Assembly (NCBI RefSeq): GCF_049801075.1
Contig: NZ_JBNAGG010000001.1
Coordinates: 1,533,189-1,597,188, forward strand
Source of the DNA: Maritalea sp049801075
GTDB taxonomy: Bacteria; Pseudomonadota; Alphaproteobacteria; Rhizobiales; Devosiaceae
Length of the DNA: 64,000 nt
Direction: 5' to 3'
Each line of letters opens with the position of its first letter. The first letter of the stretch is position 1. Positions 42,037 through 51,331 of this stretch are shown here, in pieces. The position numbers and the translations under genes are program-made. The notes beneath the pieces were generated by a model. That model ran no database searches and was not told the DNA's origin. It saw only the letters and a list, made by a program, of their open reading frames with translations.

Positions 42037-43281
42037 CTATTTGTCAGCAGCGTCGTCCTTCCGGTCCAATGCAAGCTTTTGGCCCAAAAATGAGGCGGTG
42101 AAGCCTTGTAACAAGAGCGACGAAACCACAACGACAAACACAATGTTGAAGAACACATGCGAGATCGGACCGGGCTCGATAATCGGATAGATCGACAGCA
42201 AAATGGGCACGGCCCCGCGCAACCCCATCCAGCTAATGAAGGTCAGTTCCTTAAAAGAGAAACGCGATGCGCCTAAGGTTACAAACACGGCAATCGGACG
42301 GGCGACAAACATCAAAATGGCCGCGCAAATCAGGGCGGGCACCAGCGTGTTCGCCAGCTGACTGGGTGTTACCAAAAGCCCAAGCAGCAAGAACACCAAA
42401 AGCTGGGCAATCCATTGCAGGCCTTCGCTAAAATTCATGATGCGGTCTACGGGATGCACCAGCCTGTTTCGAACAACGGCGCCAGCAATATAGATTGCCA
42501 TAAAACCAGAGCCGCCGAGCATGCCGACTAAACCAAAAACGAACAATCCGCCGACAAATGCCAATACAGGGTATAATCCCACTGGCACCGGCAGTTTGTT
42601 CATGAGAGCTGTGAGCAACCACCCGCCAATCAACCCACCAATGATGCCGCTGACAATTTGCACAACAACAATATAGGAAGATCCGAGCAGGCTATTAGTA
42701 TCAAAATGATTGGAAGTTGCGATGAAGGCGGTGAGTGCCACGGTCAACCCAATGCTGACCGGGTCGTTTAGTCCTGATTCCAGAAACAAAGTGTCTTTCA
42801 CTTTTTTCGGCACACTCACATTGCCATGTTGAAACAACATAAAAGTCGCAGCCGCGTCGGTTGGGGCGATTACCGCACCCAGCAGCAATGCTGTCAAAAT
42901 TGGAATGCCGAGCGCAAGATGGGTCAGGCCGCCAACAATGCCCACCGTGATCAGCACACCAGGAATGGCCAATAGCAGCGCCGAGATGATCACTTTTTTC
43001 GGAATCCGCCGCTCTGTTTCTATGCCACCTGCAAATAGAATGACCGCTAGGGCGATGCTGCCCAAATCATAGGCGAGCCGAAAATCATCAAAATCAATCC
43101 CCCCCGGCCCATCTTCGCCAGCGAGCATGCCAATGCCCAATACGATGAGCAAAAAGGGTGTGCCGGATCGTCTTGCGAGTGGAAAAACAGCTAGGCTCAG
43201 CAAAACCAAAAAAGCAATAAGCGTTAAAGTTGGATACACATCATCTTCCCAAATCAAAGCGACCTGTTCGCGCGAGCGCAA
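42037..43281 (-). CDS. CPA1 cation:proton antiporter (NhaP2/CvrA-like, membrane part only)
   Basis: A 414-residue, 12-13 helix CPA1 antiporter. It has the FAGGIETERRIPKK region, GAVIAPTDAAATFML and the LESGLNDPVSIGLTVAL segment with the catalytic ND-type pair, and SWMGLRGAVPILLSIYP near the end. The sequence is closest in feel to NhaP2/CvrA K+(Na+)/H+ antiporters, but these normally have a further 150-200 residue cytoplasmic RCK/CorC region. Here the protein ends soon after the last helix (LGQKLALDRKDDAADK), so the regulatory part is absent. It would exchange K+ or Na+ for H+ across the inner membrane. Confidence 0.88.
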   Translation of the reverse strand: MRSREQVALIWEDDVYPTLTLIAFLVLLSLAVFPLARRSGTPFLLIVLGIGMLAGEDGPGGIDFDDFRLAYDLGSIALAVILFAGGIETERRIPKKVIISALLLAIPGVLITVGIVGGLTHLALGIPILTALLLGAVIAPTDAAATFMLFQHGNVSVPKKVKDTLFLESGLNDPVSIGLTVALTAFIATSNHFDTNSLLGSSYIVVVQIVSGIIGGLIGGWLLTALMNKLPVPVGLYPVLAFVGGLFVFGLVGMLGGSGFMAIYIAGAVVRNRLVHPVDRIMNFSEGLQWIAQLLVFLLLGLLVTPSQLANTLVPALICAAILMFVARPIAVFVTLGASRFSFKELTFISWMGLRGAVPILLSIYPIIEPGPISHVFFNIVFVVVVSSLLLQGFTASFLGQKLALDRKDDAADK

Positions 43282-43404
43282 TCAAGTTGCATCAAACTAG
43301 AAGTCTAATATGCCACAATTGCAGGGAGATAAATCTTGGAAATGCCAAGACCACCAATTTTGTTTAAATTGGCCGCTTTAGTATCGCTTAAGACTAGCCT
43401 GCGT

Positions 43405-43797
43405 TTAGCTGGCGTGGCGGGTATCTTCGGCGGCCACAAGGTTTATGTAATTGAGCGCTGCTGTTAGCTCTTGTGGGCCAACAGGTTTGGTCAGATATAC
43501 ATTGGCGCCAAGTGACTTGCCATATTGAATATCCTGTGCGCGGGAGCGCGAGGTCAACATGATGGTGGGTATGCGCTCGGTCTTTGGCGCGGATCGCAGG
43601 TGCCACAAAAATTGATAGCCATCAATGTTGGGCATCATTGCATCAACGATGATTGCATCTGGAATAACTGTTTCGAGAAGGCTCAACGCATCTTTGCCAT
43701 TTGGGCTGCTCAGCACGCGATAGCCTTGCTCGTCCAGCAAAGCCTCTAAAAAGCTGATTATCTGCGGATCGTCATCAATAACCAAAACAGTTTTCAT
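43405..43797 (-). CDS. Single-domain response regulator (CheY-like)
   Basis: A 130-residue REC-only protein. Acidic DDD at 8-10, phospho-acceptor Asp52 in IIVDAMMP, Thr/Ser in IMLTSRSRA and the conserved Lys in VYLTKPVG are present. It lacks an output domain and is divergent from the MASE1 kinase gene across a 242-nt gap in which I see no other feature. It may be part of that phosphorelay. Confidence 0.92.
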   Translation of the reverse strand: MKTVLVIDDDPQIISFLEALLDEQGYRVLSSPNGKDALSLLETVIPDAIIVDAMMPNIDGYQFLWHLRSAPKTERIPTIMLTSRSRAQDIQYGKSLGANVYLTKPVGPQELTAALNYINLVAAEDTRHAS

Positions 43798-44039
43798 TGC
43801 TTTATCTCACATGTCTAGTCATCGCCAGATTAATAGCGAAGTCCTCACATTTAGTTACAAACTTTTTATTTATACATTTAGATCATTATTCCAATTTTAT
43901 TTAGAAATATAAGATTAACCTCAGTTGTGCCCAATGGTGGGATATTTAACACAATTGAAACCATTTTTTTGGGCAATATTGGGTTACCGACAAGCGGAAT
44001 TTTGTCTGCCATTATATGCCTCGGCGAAAGGGCGTTCTT

Positions 44040-47000
44040 ATGAAGTTGGAATTTGATCTGCAAACGTTTTTGCTGCACGCAGGCCTTATCGGATTGGGTC
44101 TTATCACCAGCTTATTGTTGAACACCCCCTATTCACACATTCCATTGCTGTGGCTGCCCACTGGCATTGCAACTTGGATGTTCCTCACCTGCAACGGAAG
44201 GTGCATCATTCCTTTAGCCGCAGGTGTTGCCATCGGGATGTTGGTGTATCCAAATATGCCGCCTCAACTTGCTGATGTAAGCTTTGCAAGCAGCTCCATT
44301 TTGACGATTTCGGTGAGTTCGTTTTTGTTCGCTTGGGCCATCTCCCACCTCATCAAAAACCATTTGATGGTAAAATATAGCCGGCTATTCGGGAAAGATA
44401 AGGCGCTGCCCATCGTCCTCACCGCCGCAACTTGTGTGGCCATTTCGTTTGGCGCGGCGCTGACAATTTCTTATCTTGGACATGCAGACAACCAAACCAC
44501 CGGACTGGTGGCATTGAAAATTTTTGGCGCCAATGTGTTGGGTATCGTCGCGCTTTTCCCGCTTATTGTGGGAAAGGTTCAATTGGAATATTTCCACGAA
44601 ACCAACAAGACCCGTAACCGCCGCGAATATTCAGCCATTATCATTTTGGTACTAGCCATTTTCGGCATGACAGTTTTCGCATGGCACGCCACCAGCACCA
44701 GCTTGGCGGAAAAAAATAATGAGCGTTTTGAAGCCCTCGCGGAAGAAAGCGAAAAGGCGCTAAAAAATCGACTCTTGTCTTATGAGGACGCCATTTTGGG
44801 TGGCGCGGGTTTGTTTTATGCTTCCGAGGAAGTTTCCCGTGCGGAATGGCGTGAATATGTAAAAGCACTAGACGTGGTGAACCGCTATCCTGGCATTAAC
44901 GGGATTGGTTATATTGGCCGCGTGCTTGAAGAAGAGGTGGCAGGTTATGTTGCCGAGCAGCGCGCAACCTGGCGGCCAGATTTCCGGTCGCACCCTGAGG
45001 TGGAAAATAACACCTATTACATCATCACCTATATCGAGCCGGTTGACATTAACGGACCAGCGGTGGGGCTAAATATTGCGTTTGAGGCCAACAGGAAAGC
45101 GGCGGCGGAACTTGCAGCAAACACTGGAAAGTCTGCAATCACGCAGCGGATTCTGTTGGTTCAGGATGCGGAAAAAACACCCGGTTTTCTGCTGCTATTT
45201 CCCATATACTCTACCGGCGTTTTCACCGCACAAACCAACCCAGAGACTGAGCTGCTTGGTTGGGTTTATGCGCCCTTTATCGGCAAAAACCTTCTCGGCG
45301 ATTTAACCGCAAGCCAAGGCGAACGTATTGGCCTCAACATTTATGACGGGGCCACTGCGGATACGAACAAGCTGATCTATTCTGAAGAAGGCAGAATAGA
45401 TGCAGGCGAGAATAATCTACCGCTCTTCAAAAAGACGGCGACCTTCAACATTATGCAGCAAGACTGGACTGTTGAATGGGTCAGCACGCCTCTTTTTGAA
45501 AATTCAACAATCGACTTTCAGGCGGAGTTGATTTTGATTACCGGTATTGTGATCGGTGGCTTGCTTGGCTTGATGCTCATTTCAATCGCACATCGGGCGG
45601 CCAGCATTCAAACTGAGGTTGAGCGCAAAACCGAAGAAATCAACAAAGCGCGTGGCGGGCTGCAGGCCGTTCTTGATACCGTGGTTGACGGTATTGTCGA
45701 GTTGTCGTCCGGCGGTCGAATATTGGCTTTCAACCCCTCCGCTGAACGCATATTCGGGCACAAGGCCGAAGATGTTATCGACAAACCATTTGCCAATCTG
45801 TTGGTCAAATTTGATCGACCAAAACTTAAGGCCTATCTCAATAATGATGACAAAGTTGACTTTGAAGTTATGGCGAATGGCATCACAATTTCTGGAAAGC
45901 GCAAAGACGGCACAACGTTTCCAATCGAACTCGCTGCAAGCGCTGTAAAAACCAGTGAAACACGCCGCCTGGTTGCCAGTGTACGCGACATTACTGATCA
46001 AGTTGCAGCCCAGAAGGCGCTCGAACTGAGCGAGAAAACTTTCCGGCAAACATTGGAAAATGCGCCGATTGCGGCTCTTTCCATTTCGCCCGAACGCGAG
46101 CTAATCCATATGAACAAAACAGCCAACGCGATGCTTGGCTACACCATGGAAGAGTTACAGGATCCAGCAATCCTTCTGGCCCACCCGGATGACACAGAAG
46201 TTGATGCCGAACAATTGGCAGAGCTGGTAAACGGTACAGCACAAAATTTTGCAGTTGAGAAACGGCTGATAACAAAGTCTGGAGAAACCATCTGGGTCGA
46301 ACAACATGTTTCACCCGTTTATGACGCGGAAGGCACCGTCAAATATTTCATCAAACAGATGATCAATTTGACGGAACGCAAGAAAACCGAGCGCATCAAA
46401 AATGAATTCATTGCAACGGTAAGCCACGAGCTGCGCACGCCAATCACGTCCATTTCCGGATCGTTGTCGCTCATTTTAGGTGCGTTTAAGGACGAAATTT
46501 CACCGAAAGTGCATGGCCTGTTGACCATTGCGCAACGCAATAGCTCCCGCTTGATCGGGTTGGTCAATGACATTTTGGACATGGAAAAGCTAGGCAATGG
46601 CGGCATGCATTATGAAATGACCGACGTTAAGCTTGCCGATAGTTTGCAGCGCATTGTGGAGGACAACAAGTCCTATGCCGCAACCTATGAAGCAGATTTG
46701 GTGCTCGATCCTGTTTCCACCGACACCGAAATCATGGTGGATGAATGGCGGTTCAATCAAGTGCTTTCAAACTTCATCTCCAACGCCGTGAAATTCTCGA
46801 AAGCCGGCGGCACGGTACGTATTCGCACACAGGAGATTGAAGATAGAATCCGGATCGAAGTTGTGGACAATGGCATTGGCATTTCTGAAGAATTTCAGAA
46901 CCGCATCTTCACGAAATTTGCTCAGGCCGACTCCTCAACCACGCGCAAGAAAGATGGCACAGGTTTGGGATTGATGATCTCAAAACAGCTGGTCGAGCAG

Positions 47001-47117
47001 ATGGGTGGAGAAATTGGCTATAGCTCAGAACCCAATGTGGAAACATCATTTTGGGCAGAGTTCAAAATTTTGAGCGAGGAAGATAAAGAACTTCAAACGC
47101 AACGGAAGGCTGGTTAG
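44040..47117 (+). CDS. MASE1-CHASE-PAS-PAS sensor histidine kinase
   Basis: A 1025-residue membrane kinase. A MASE1 membrane domain (about 1-195; LLWLPTGIATWMFL motif) is followed by a TM helix, an extracytoplasmic CHASE domain (about 230-430; YEDAILGGAGLFYASEEVSRAEWREYV and YPGINGIGYIGRV), another TM (about 490-515), two PAS domains (about 535-660 and 665-785) and HisKA with NEFIATVSHELRTPITS (His796). The HATPase_c has N-box NFISNAVKFSKAGG, DNGIGISEEF and TGLGLMISKQLVEQMGG. The ligand is not known; CHASE domains sense small extracellular molecules. It lacks a receiver. The next two genes supply REC and Hpt-REC-REC. I prefer the ATG at 44040 to the one at 44016, though its ribosome site (GAAAGGG) is imperfect. 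Confidence 0.92.
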   Translation: MKLEFDLQTFLLHAGLIGLGLITSLLLNTPYSHIPLLWLPTGIATWMFLTCNGRCIIPLAAGVAIGMLVYPNMPPQLADVSFASSSILTISVSSFLFAWAISHLIKNHLMVKYSRLFGKDKALPIVLTAATCVAISFGAALTISYLGHADNQTTGLVALKIFGANVLGIVALFPLIVGKVQLEYFHETNKTRNRREYSAIIILVLAIFGMTVFAWHATSTSLAEKNNERFEALAEESEKALKNRLLSYEDAILGGAGLFYASEEVSRAEWREYVKALDVVNRYPGINGIGYIGRVLEEEVAGYVAEQRATWRPDFRSHPEVENNTYYIITYIEPVDINGPAVGLNIAFEANRKAAAELAANTGKSAITQRILLVQDAEKTPGFLLLFPIYSTGVFTAQTNPETELLGWVYAPFIGKNLLGDLTASQGERIGLNIYDGATADTNKLIYSEEGRIDAGENNLPLFKKTATFNIMQQDWTVEWVSTPLFENSTIDFQAELILITGIVIGGLLGLMLISIAHRAASIQTEVERKTEEINKARGGLQAVLDTVVDGIVELSSGGRILAFNPSAERIFGHKAEDVIDKPFANLLVKFDRPKLKAYLNNDDKVDFEVMANGITISGKRKDGTTFPIELAASAVKTSETRRLVASVRDITDQVAAQKALELSEKTFRQTLENAPIAALSISPERELIHMNKTANAMLGYTMEELQDPAILLAHPDDTEVDAEQLAELVNGTAQNFAVEKRLITKSGETIWVEQHVSPVYDAEGTVKYFIKQMINLTERKKTERIKNEFIATVSHELRTPITSISGSLSLILGAFKDEISPKVHGLLTIAQRNSSRLIGLVNDILDMEKLGNGGMHYEMTDVKLADSLQRIVEDNKSYAATYEADLVLDPVSTDTEIMVDEWRFNQVLSNFISNAVKFSKAGGTVRIRTQEIEDRIRIEVVDNGIGISEEFQNRIFTKFAQADSSTTRKKDGTGLGLMISKQLVEQMGGEIGYSSEPNVETSFWAEFKILSEEDKELQTQRKAG

Positions 47118-47128
47118 GATTAAACAAG

Positions 47129-47542
47129 ATGGGTGTAGCGCAAAAAGCAGTTGAGATGACAGATCATATTTTATGTGTTGATGACGAACAAGATATACTA
47201 AGCATTGCCAAAACTTCGCTTGAAGCCATCGGTGGTTATCAAGTCAGCTGTTGCAGCAGCGGCGCGGAAGCCATCGAGTGGTTAAAGACCAACAAAGTTG
47301 ATTTGGTGCTGCTCGACGTGATGATGCCCAATATGGGTGGACCAACGACGCTGAAGATGATTTTGGACATGCCGGAATGCGAAGGGCTTCCCGTGGTGTT
47401 TATGACCGCTCGCGTTCAGCCACAAGAAATTGAGGCCTATCTCGAGTTGGGCGCATCGCAAGTGATTTCTAAACCTTTCGACCCTATGATGTTGTCTGAT
47501 CAGGTCAAAACAATTTTGGATCAAAAACAAAGTCCGAATTAG
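47129..47542 (+). CDS. Single-domain response regulator
   Basis: A 137-residue (or 128 if started at 47156) REC-only protein: DDE near the N-terminus (HILCVDDEQDILS), phospho-acceptor Asp in LVLLDVMMPNMGG and Lys in VISKPFDPMML. It lies 11 nt after the kinase gene and 16 nt before the Hpt-REC-REC gene. Neither candidate start has a strong ribosome site. It probably shuttles phosphate within the relay. Confidence 0.9.
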   Translation: MGVAQKAVEMTDHILCVDDEQDILSIAKTSLEAIGGYQVSCCSSGAEAIEWLKTNKVDLVLLDVMMPNMGGPTTLKMILDMPECEGLPVVFMTARVQPQEIEAYLELGASQVISKPFDPMMLSDQVKTILDQKQSPN

Positions 47543-47558
47543 CGAGTTAGGCGGTGCC

Positions 47559-48740
47559 ATGCAGAATGATATGGATAAATTTGCAGCAGCTTTGCATGTT
47601 TTGCGCCGCACCTACATTCAAGACCTTTGGCAACGTGAAGATATTTTGCTGGATACGCTGGCGAAATTGGATGCGGATGAGCTTTCTCAAGAGCATGTCG
47701 AGGTTTTAGAGGCCGCAGCCCACAAGCTTGTGGGGACGGGCCGCACCTATCAGTTTCCCAACATCAGCGAAGCGGCCATCGTTGTGGAAGACATGGTGCG
47801 CGACGGCAAAGATTTTGAAAAGTCCGCCTTGCACCCTGCCCTTCTCAATCTGCTGAATAGCTGCGCCCAAGCGCGTGAGCAATTTGAGGCAGAAGATGAG
47901 AAGTTTGGCGAGGCTTCGACGACCGTCGATGAGGCGGAGCCGGCTGAGCAGCCTGAAGTCGACATCGAGCTGCCGTCCGTTCTGATCATCGATGATGATC
48001 AACAAATGCGGCAATTGTTGAAGCAATTCATCTCCGAATATGCAAATTGCGCGCTGGCGGAAAACTCCGATCAAGCAGAGCAACTCATGGCCGATCAAGC
48101 GTTTGATCTTGTGTTGCTCGACAATAAAATGCCCGGCGAGAAAAGTGGACTTGATCTACTCAAAGACATCAAAACTTCGCCGGAATTGAAGCATATTGAT
48201 GTTGTGATGATTACCGCCAGCGGCGAGCCTCAAGCCGTTTTGGAATCTCTGACTTCCGGCGCAGCTGATTATGTGATCAAGCCGTTTGACCCTGAAGAAG
48301 TGGCAACCAAGCTGAAGACGCGGCTAACGCACTTGCAGCAAACCATCATGCTGGTGGATGATGACCCAGCCGTACAAAATCTACTGCGCGCCAAATTTCG
48401 CACTCTTGGCATTAAATGCATCGGCTTTGATGACGGCATGGTGGCCTTTGATGAGCTTAGCGCGGTGAAGCCAGACCTTGTTATTCTGGATCGTATTTTG
48501 CCCGGCCTAGAAGGCATGGCGGTTTTACATAAGATGCAGGAAAACCCTGAGTTTAACGATATTCCGGTGGTGATGTTGAGCGCTAAACGCGACAATAAGG
48601 ACATCATGATGGGGCTGCAATTTGGCGCGGCAGATTATGTGGTGAAGCCCTTTAATCTGGACGAACTTGTGCTGCGCTGTCAGCGGCTTTTGGAACGCGC
48701 CGCCATATCCACAAACCAAGTTCAAGCAGCGCGCGTTTAA
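47559..48740 (+). CDS. Hpt-REC-REC phosphorelay protein
   Basis: A 393-residue protein. Residues about 1-110 form an Hpt-like helical bundle with the phospho-His motif AAHKLVGTGRTYQFP (about residue 52). Two receivers follow: REC1 about 130-255 (LIIDDDQQMRQLL, Asp in LVLLDNKMPGEKSG, VIKPFDPEEV) and REC2 about 260-385 (MLVDDDPAVQNLL, Asp in LVILDRILPGLEG, VVKPFNLDEL). No DNA-binding or enzymatic output is present. With the preceding kinase and REC protein it can form a multistep relay. The output may be carried by protein contact with the downstream HEAT/GT2 pair, as inference. Confidence 0.88.
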   Translation: MQNDMDKFAAALHVLRRTYIQDLWQREDILLDTLAKLDADELSQEHVEVLEAAAHKLVGTGRTYQFPNISEAAIVVEDMVRDGKDFEKSALHPALLNLLNSCAQAREQFEAEDEKFGEASTTVDEAEPAEQPEVDIELPSVLIIDDDQQMRQLLKQFISEYANCALAENSDQAEQLMADQAFDLVLLDNKMPGEKSGLDLLKDIKTSPELKHIDVVMITASGEPQAVLESLTSGAADYVIKPFDPEEVATKLKTRLTHLQQTIMLVDDDPAVQNLLRAKFRTLGIKCIGFDDGMVAFDELSAVKPDLVILDRILPGLEGMAVLHKMQENPEFNDIPVVMLSAKRDNKDIMMGLQFGAADYVVKPFNLDELVLRCQRLLERAAISTNQVQAARV

Positions 48741-48780
48741 GCACAATCACATCAAATTTGGCAAAGAGAGGACGTGTCTA

Positions 48781-49842
48781 GTGAGAGAAAATATTCTCTT
48801 TTTTATCTGGTCACTGTCCGCCATTTTGGCACTTGCTGCCGCAGTTATATTGATTGCTTTGATTGTTCGGCGCACCCTTTTGCCCAACGCCGATCAGCGA
48901 TTTGGCGAAGAGCGTAAGAAGCTTGAAGAGATGCTGGTTTTGGCAGTGAGCAGTCCGATTGATCTGCAGGATGCACTGACCCCCGACATTAGTCCAAACC
49001 AACGCGGGTTGGTGCTGGCCGCTGCGCTGGATATGGTCCGATCGGTTTCTGGCAGCGAAACGAAAAAGATCTCCCAAATCGCCGAAAACTGGATCGGCCG
49101 TGCGCATCTCAACAAGATATTGGAGGTTGGCGGACGTGGGCGGCGCATTCAGGTTTTGACTTTAATGGCCTATTTAGAAGATGAACAAAGCAAGGAATGT
49201 CTGTTCACCCATTTAACGGACGCTGACCCCTATGTTCAGCTTGCGGCCCTGCGCGGGTTGGCCAAGCGCGCTGAGGAAGACGAGTTGGGCGCGGTCTTTG
49301 ATCAAATCAATGCAATTGACCGCACGAACGCCGCCTTTATGGCGGATGTATTGACGCAATTTGGCACGAAAAGTGTGCCACATTTGCTCAATTTGCTGCC
49401 CAAACAGGAAGACGAAAACTGGCTCGCCGCCATTCTAATGGCGCTCGGCAATGTTGGAGACATACGGCACGGCCGGCTTATCGCTGGATATTCGACACAC
49501 ACCAGCGCGCAAGTTCGGCGTGCCGCAGCCATCGCCCTTGGCGAGCTGCAAGATGGCAATGCGATTGATAGTTTGCAAAGACTGGCGAGCGACCAACGCA
49601 CCAGCGTGCGGCAACCTGCAATTACGGCCTTGGGCCAAATTCAGGTCGACCGTGCGTTCGCAACATTGCTGGAAACATTGGATGATCCGGAATGGTGGGT
49701 GCGTTTTCATGCGGCCAGAACGCTTATCCAAACAGGCCCGCGCGGTAGCGCTTTGTTGCAAGCCTACATCAATACTGGTGGCCAAAATGCGGGATTAGCA
49801 GAACTCGTTATGGAAGAATATAAGGAGTTCCAAGGTGTTTGA
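48781..49842 (+). CDS. Membrane-anchored HEAT-repeat protein
   Basis: A 353-residue protein starting with GTG at 48781 (AGAGAGGA upstream). One N-terminal TM (ILFFIWSLSAILALAAAVILIALIV) is followed by a cytoplasmic-type domain with HEAT/PBS-lyase-like repeats (e.g. DADPYVQLAALRGLAKRAEEDEL, VRRAAAIALGELQDGNAIDSL, SVRQPAITALGQIQVDRAFATL, EWWVRFHAARTLIQTG). A longer frame from 48667 would overlap the preceding gene. It overlaps the glycosyltransferase start by 8 nt and is therefore coupled to it. HEAT repeats are protein-binding scaffolds. It likely assists or regulates the glycosyltransferase. Confidence 0.85.
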   Translation: MRENILFFIWSLSAILALAAAVILIALIVRRTLLPNADQRFGEERKKLEEMLVLAVSSPIDLQDALTPDISPNQRGLVLAAALDMVRSVSGSETKKISQIAENWIGRAHLNKILEVGGRGRRIQVLTLMAYLEDEQSKECLFTHLTDADPYVQLAALRGLAKRAEEDELGAVFDQINAIDRTNAAFMADVLTQFGTKSVPHLLNLLPKQEDENWLAAILMALGNVGDIRHGRLIAGYSTHTSAQVRRAAAIALGELQDGNAIDSLQRLASDQRTSVRQPAITALGQIQVDRAFATLLETLDDPEWWVRFHAARTLIQTGPRGSALLQAYINTGGQNAGLAELVMEEYKEFQGV

Positions 49843-51289
49843 GCAGTTTACGAGCACGCTTAGTGACTTCTTTCTGGCGCATATCATTTGGGTCTATGTG
49901 TTCTTGGGTATTATTTTTGCAATCGGCATTTTGCAAAACCTGATCAGCGCGATCCAATTGCCTGCTGCCTATACTGAAATGCGGCAACACACGCAGGCCG
50001 AAGATAGCGAGACGACTTGGCAATTGCTGATTTCAGAAGAAGTCATGCCCATTTCGATTTTGGTGCCGGCCTATAATGAGGCGGCGACCATCGTTTCAAA
50101 TCTGCGTTCCATGTTGTTCTTACAATTTCCCAATTTGGAAATTCTGGTGGCCAATGATGGCTCCACCGACGACACGTTGCAGGTTTTGATTGATGCCTTC
50201 GATTTGAAACCCATTTCGCGTGCACATGATTTGACTGTACCACACGCTGAAATACGCGGTGTTTATGGCTCTCCGGCCTATCCGCAATTGGTGGTGATTG
50301 ACAAAGTAAATGGCGGTTGCAAAGCGGACGCGGTGAATGCCGCGCTGAACTTTTCGCGCAACCCGCTTTATTGCGTTGTCGATGCAGATTCATTGTTAGA
50401 ACCAGAATCTTTGTTGCGATGCGTGCGGCCCTTTATGGAAGAGCCTGAAAAAATGGTAGCCGTTGGCGGCACCATACGCGTGCTCAATGGCTGCACCGTC
50501 AAGAATGGACGGATAACCACAATCGATCTGCCAAAGAAGTTTCTACCGCTTGTTCAAACGATGGAATATATCCGCGCCTTTCTTATGGCGCGGCTCGCAT
50601 GGAGCCATTGGGACATGTTGTCGATTGTCTCCGGCGCATTCGGAATCTTTCGGCGCGACCTCACCATGAAAGTAGGCGGCTGGTCGAATGATACGATTGG
50701 TGAAGATTATGATTTTGTGGTCAAGCTGCACCGCTATCTTTGCGAGCAAAACATTGATTACAAGATGCGCTATGTGCCCGAACCGGTGTGCTGGACGGAA
50801 GCTCCCGAAACCTTGAAGGTTTTACGCACCCAGCGCACGCGCTGGCAAAGAGGCGCCTTGGAAGTGGCTGCGAAGAACAAAGACATGTTTTTTAATCGGC
50901 GCTATGGCCGATTTGGCATGGTCGCCATGCCAAATAATCTGCTTGTGGATGTCGTGGGACCAATTGCCGAATTTATTGGCTACCTCGCCTTCCCCATTTT
51001 TTATTTTCTTGGTGTCTTAGACCAATCCTTCTTACTGGCCTTCATAGCGATCTTTTTCATTTTTGGCACCTTTATCAGCATCAGCACCCTAATCTTGGAG
51101 GAGCTTGAGCTTGCCCGCTCTCCACGGGCACGCGACCTGCTCAAACTTGGATTGGTGGCGTTGATTGAGAATTTTGGCTACCGACAGCTAAACAGTTGGT
51201 GGCGCATTGTCGGCTGGTGGCAGTTTCTGCGCAAAGTTGAAGGTTGGGGAGAAATGCCGCGCCTTGGGGCTGAAGAAACCAGCAAATAA
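49835..51289 (+). CDS. Processive-type GT2 membrane glycosyltransferase
   Basis: A 484-residue family GT2 protein. An N-terminal TM (about 15-37), the catalytic domain (SILVPAYNEAATIVSNL, VANDGSTDDT, DxD in VVDADSLLE, GEDYDF and the QxxRW motif QRTRWQRG, about 70-370) and three or four C-terminal helices match hyaluronan/poly-GlcNAc/cellulose synthase-like enzymes. It starts at a GTG with AAGGAG upstream, inside the end of the HEAT gene. It probably synthesises and exports a beta-linked surface polysaccharide; the sugar is not known. No PilZ or c-di-GMP domain is seen. Confidence 0.9.
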   Translation: MFEQFTSTLSDFFLAHIIWVYVFLGIIFAIGILQNLISAIQLPAAYTEMRQHTQAEDSETTWQLLISEEVMPISILVPAYNEAATIVSNLRSMLFLQFPNLEILVANDGSTDDTLQVLIDAFDLKPISRAHDLTVPHAEIRGVYGSPAYPQLVVIDKVNGGCKADAVNAALNFSRNPLYCVVDADSLLEPESLLRCVRPFMEEPEKMVAVGGTIRVLNGCTVKNGRITTIDLPKKFLPLVQTMEYIRAFLMARLAWSHWDMLSIVSGAFGIFRRDLTMKVGGWSNDTIGEDYDFVVKLHRYLCEQNIDYKMRYVPEPVCWTEAPETLKVLRTQRTRWQRGALEVAAKNKDMFFNRRYGRFGMVAMPNNLLVDVVGPIAEFIGYLAFPIFYFLGVLDQSFLLAFIAIFFIFGTFISISTLILEELELARSPRARDLLKLGLVALIENFGYRQLNSWWRIVGWWQFLRKVEGWGEMPRLGAEETSK

Positions 51290-51331
51290 TAGAGCGCGTG
51301 CACTATATTGCGCGCGCCCATTTCGCTTGAC

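Noticed and set aside
43798..44039. Small RNA or gene in the 242-nt gap between REC and MASE1 kinase genes
   Set aside because: AT-rich sequence with no convincing ORF, hairpin-T-run or known RNA motif; probably only divergent promoters.
48667..48780. Longer HEAT-protein N-terminus
   Set aside because: It overlaps the Hpt-REC-REC gene; the GTG at 48781 gives a clean TM start and AGAGAGGA upstream.
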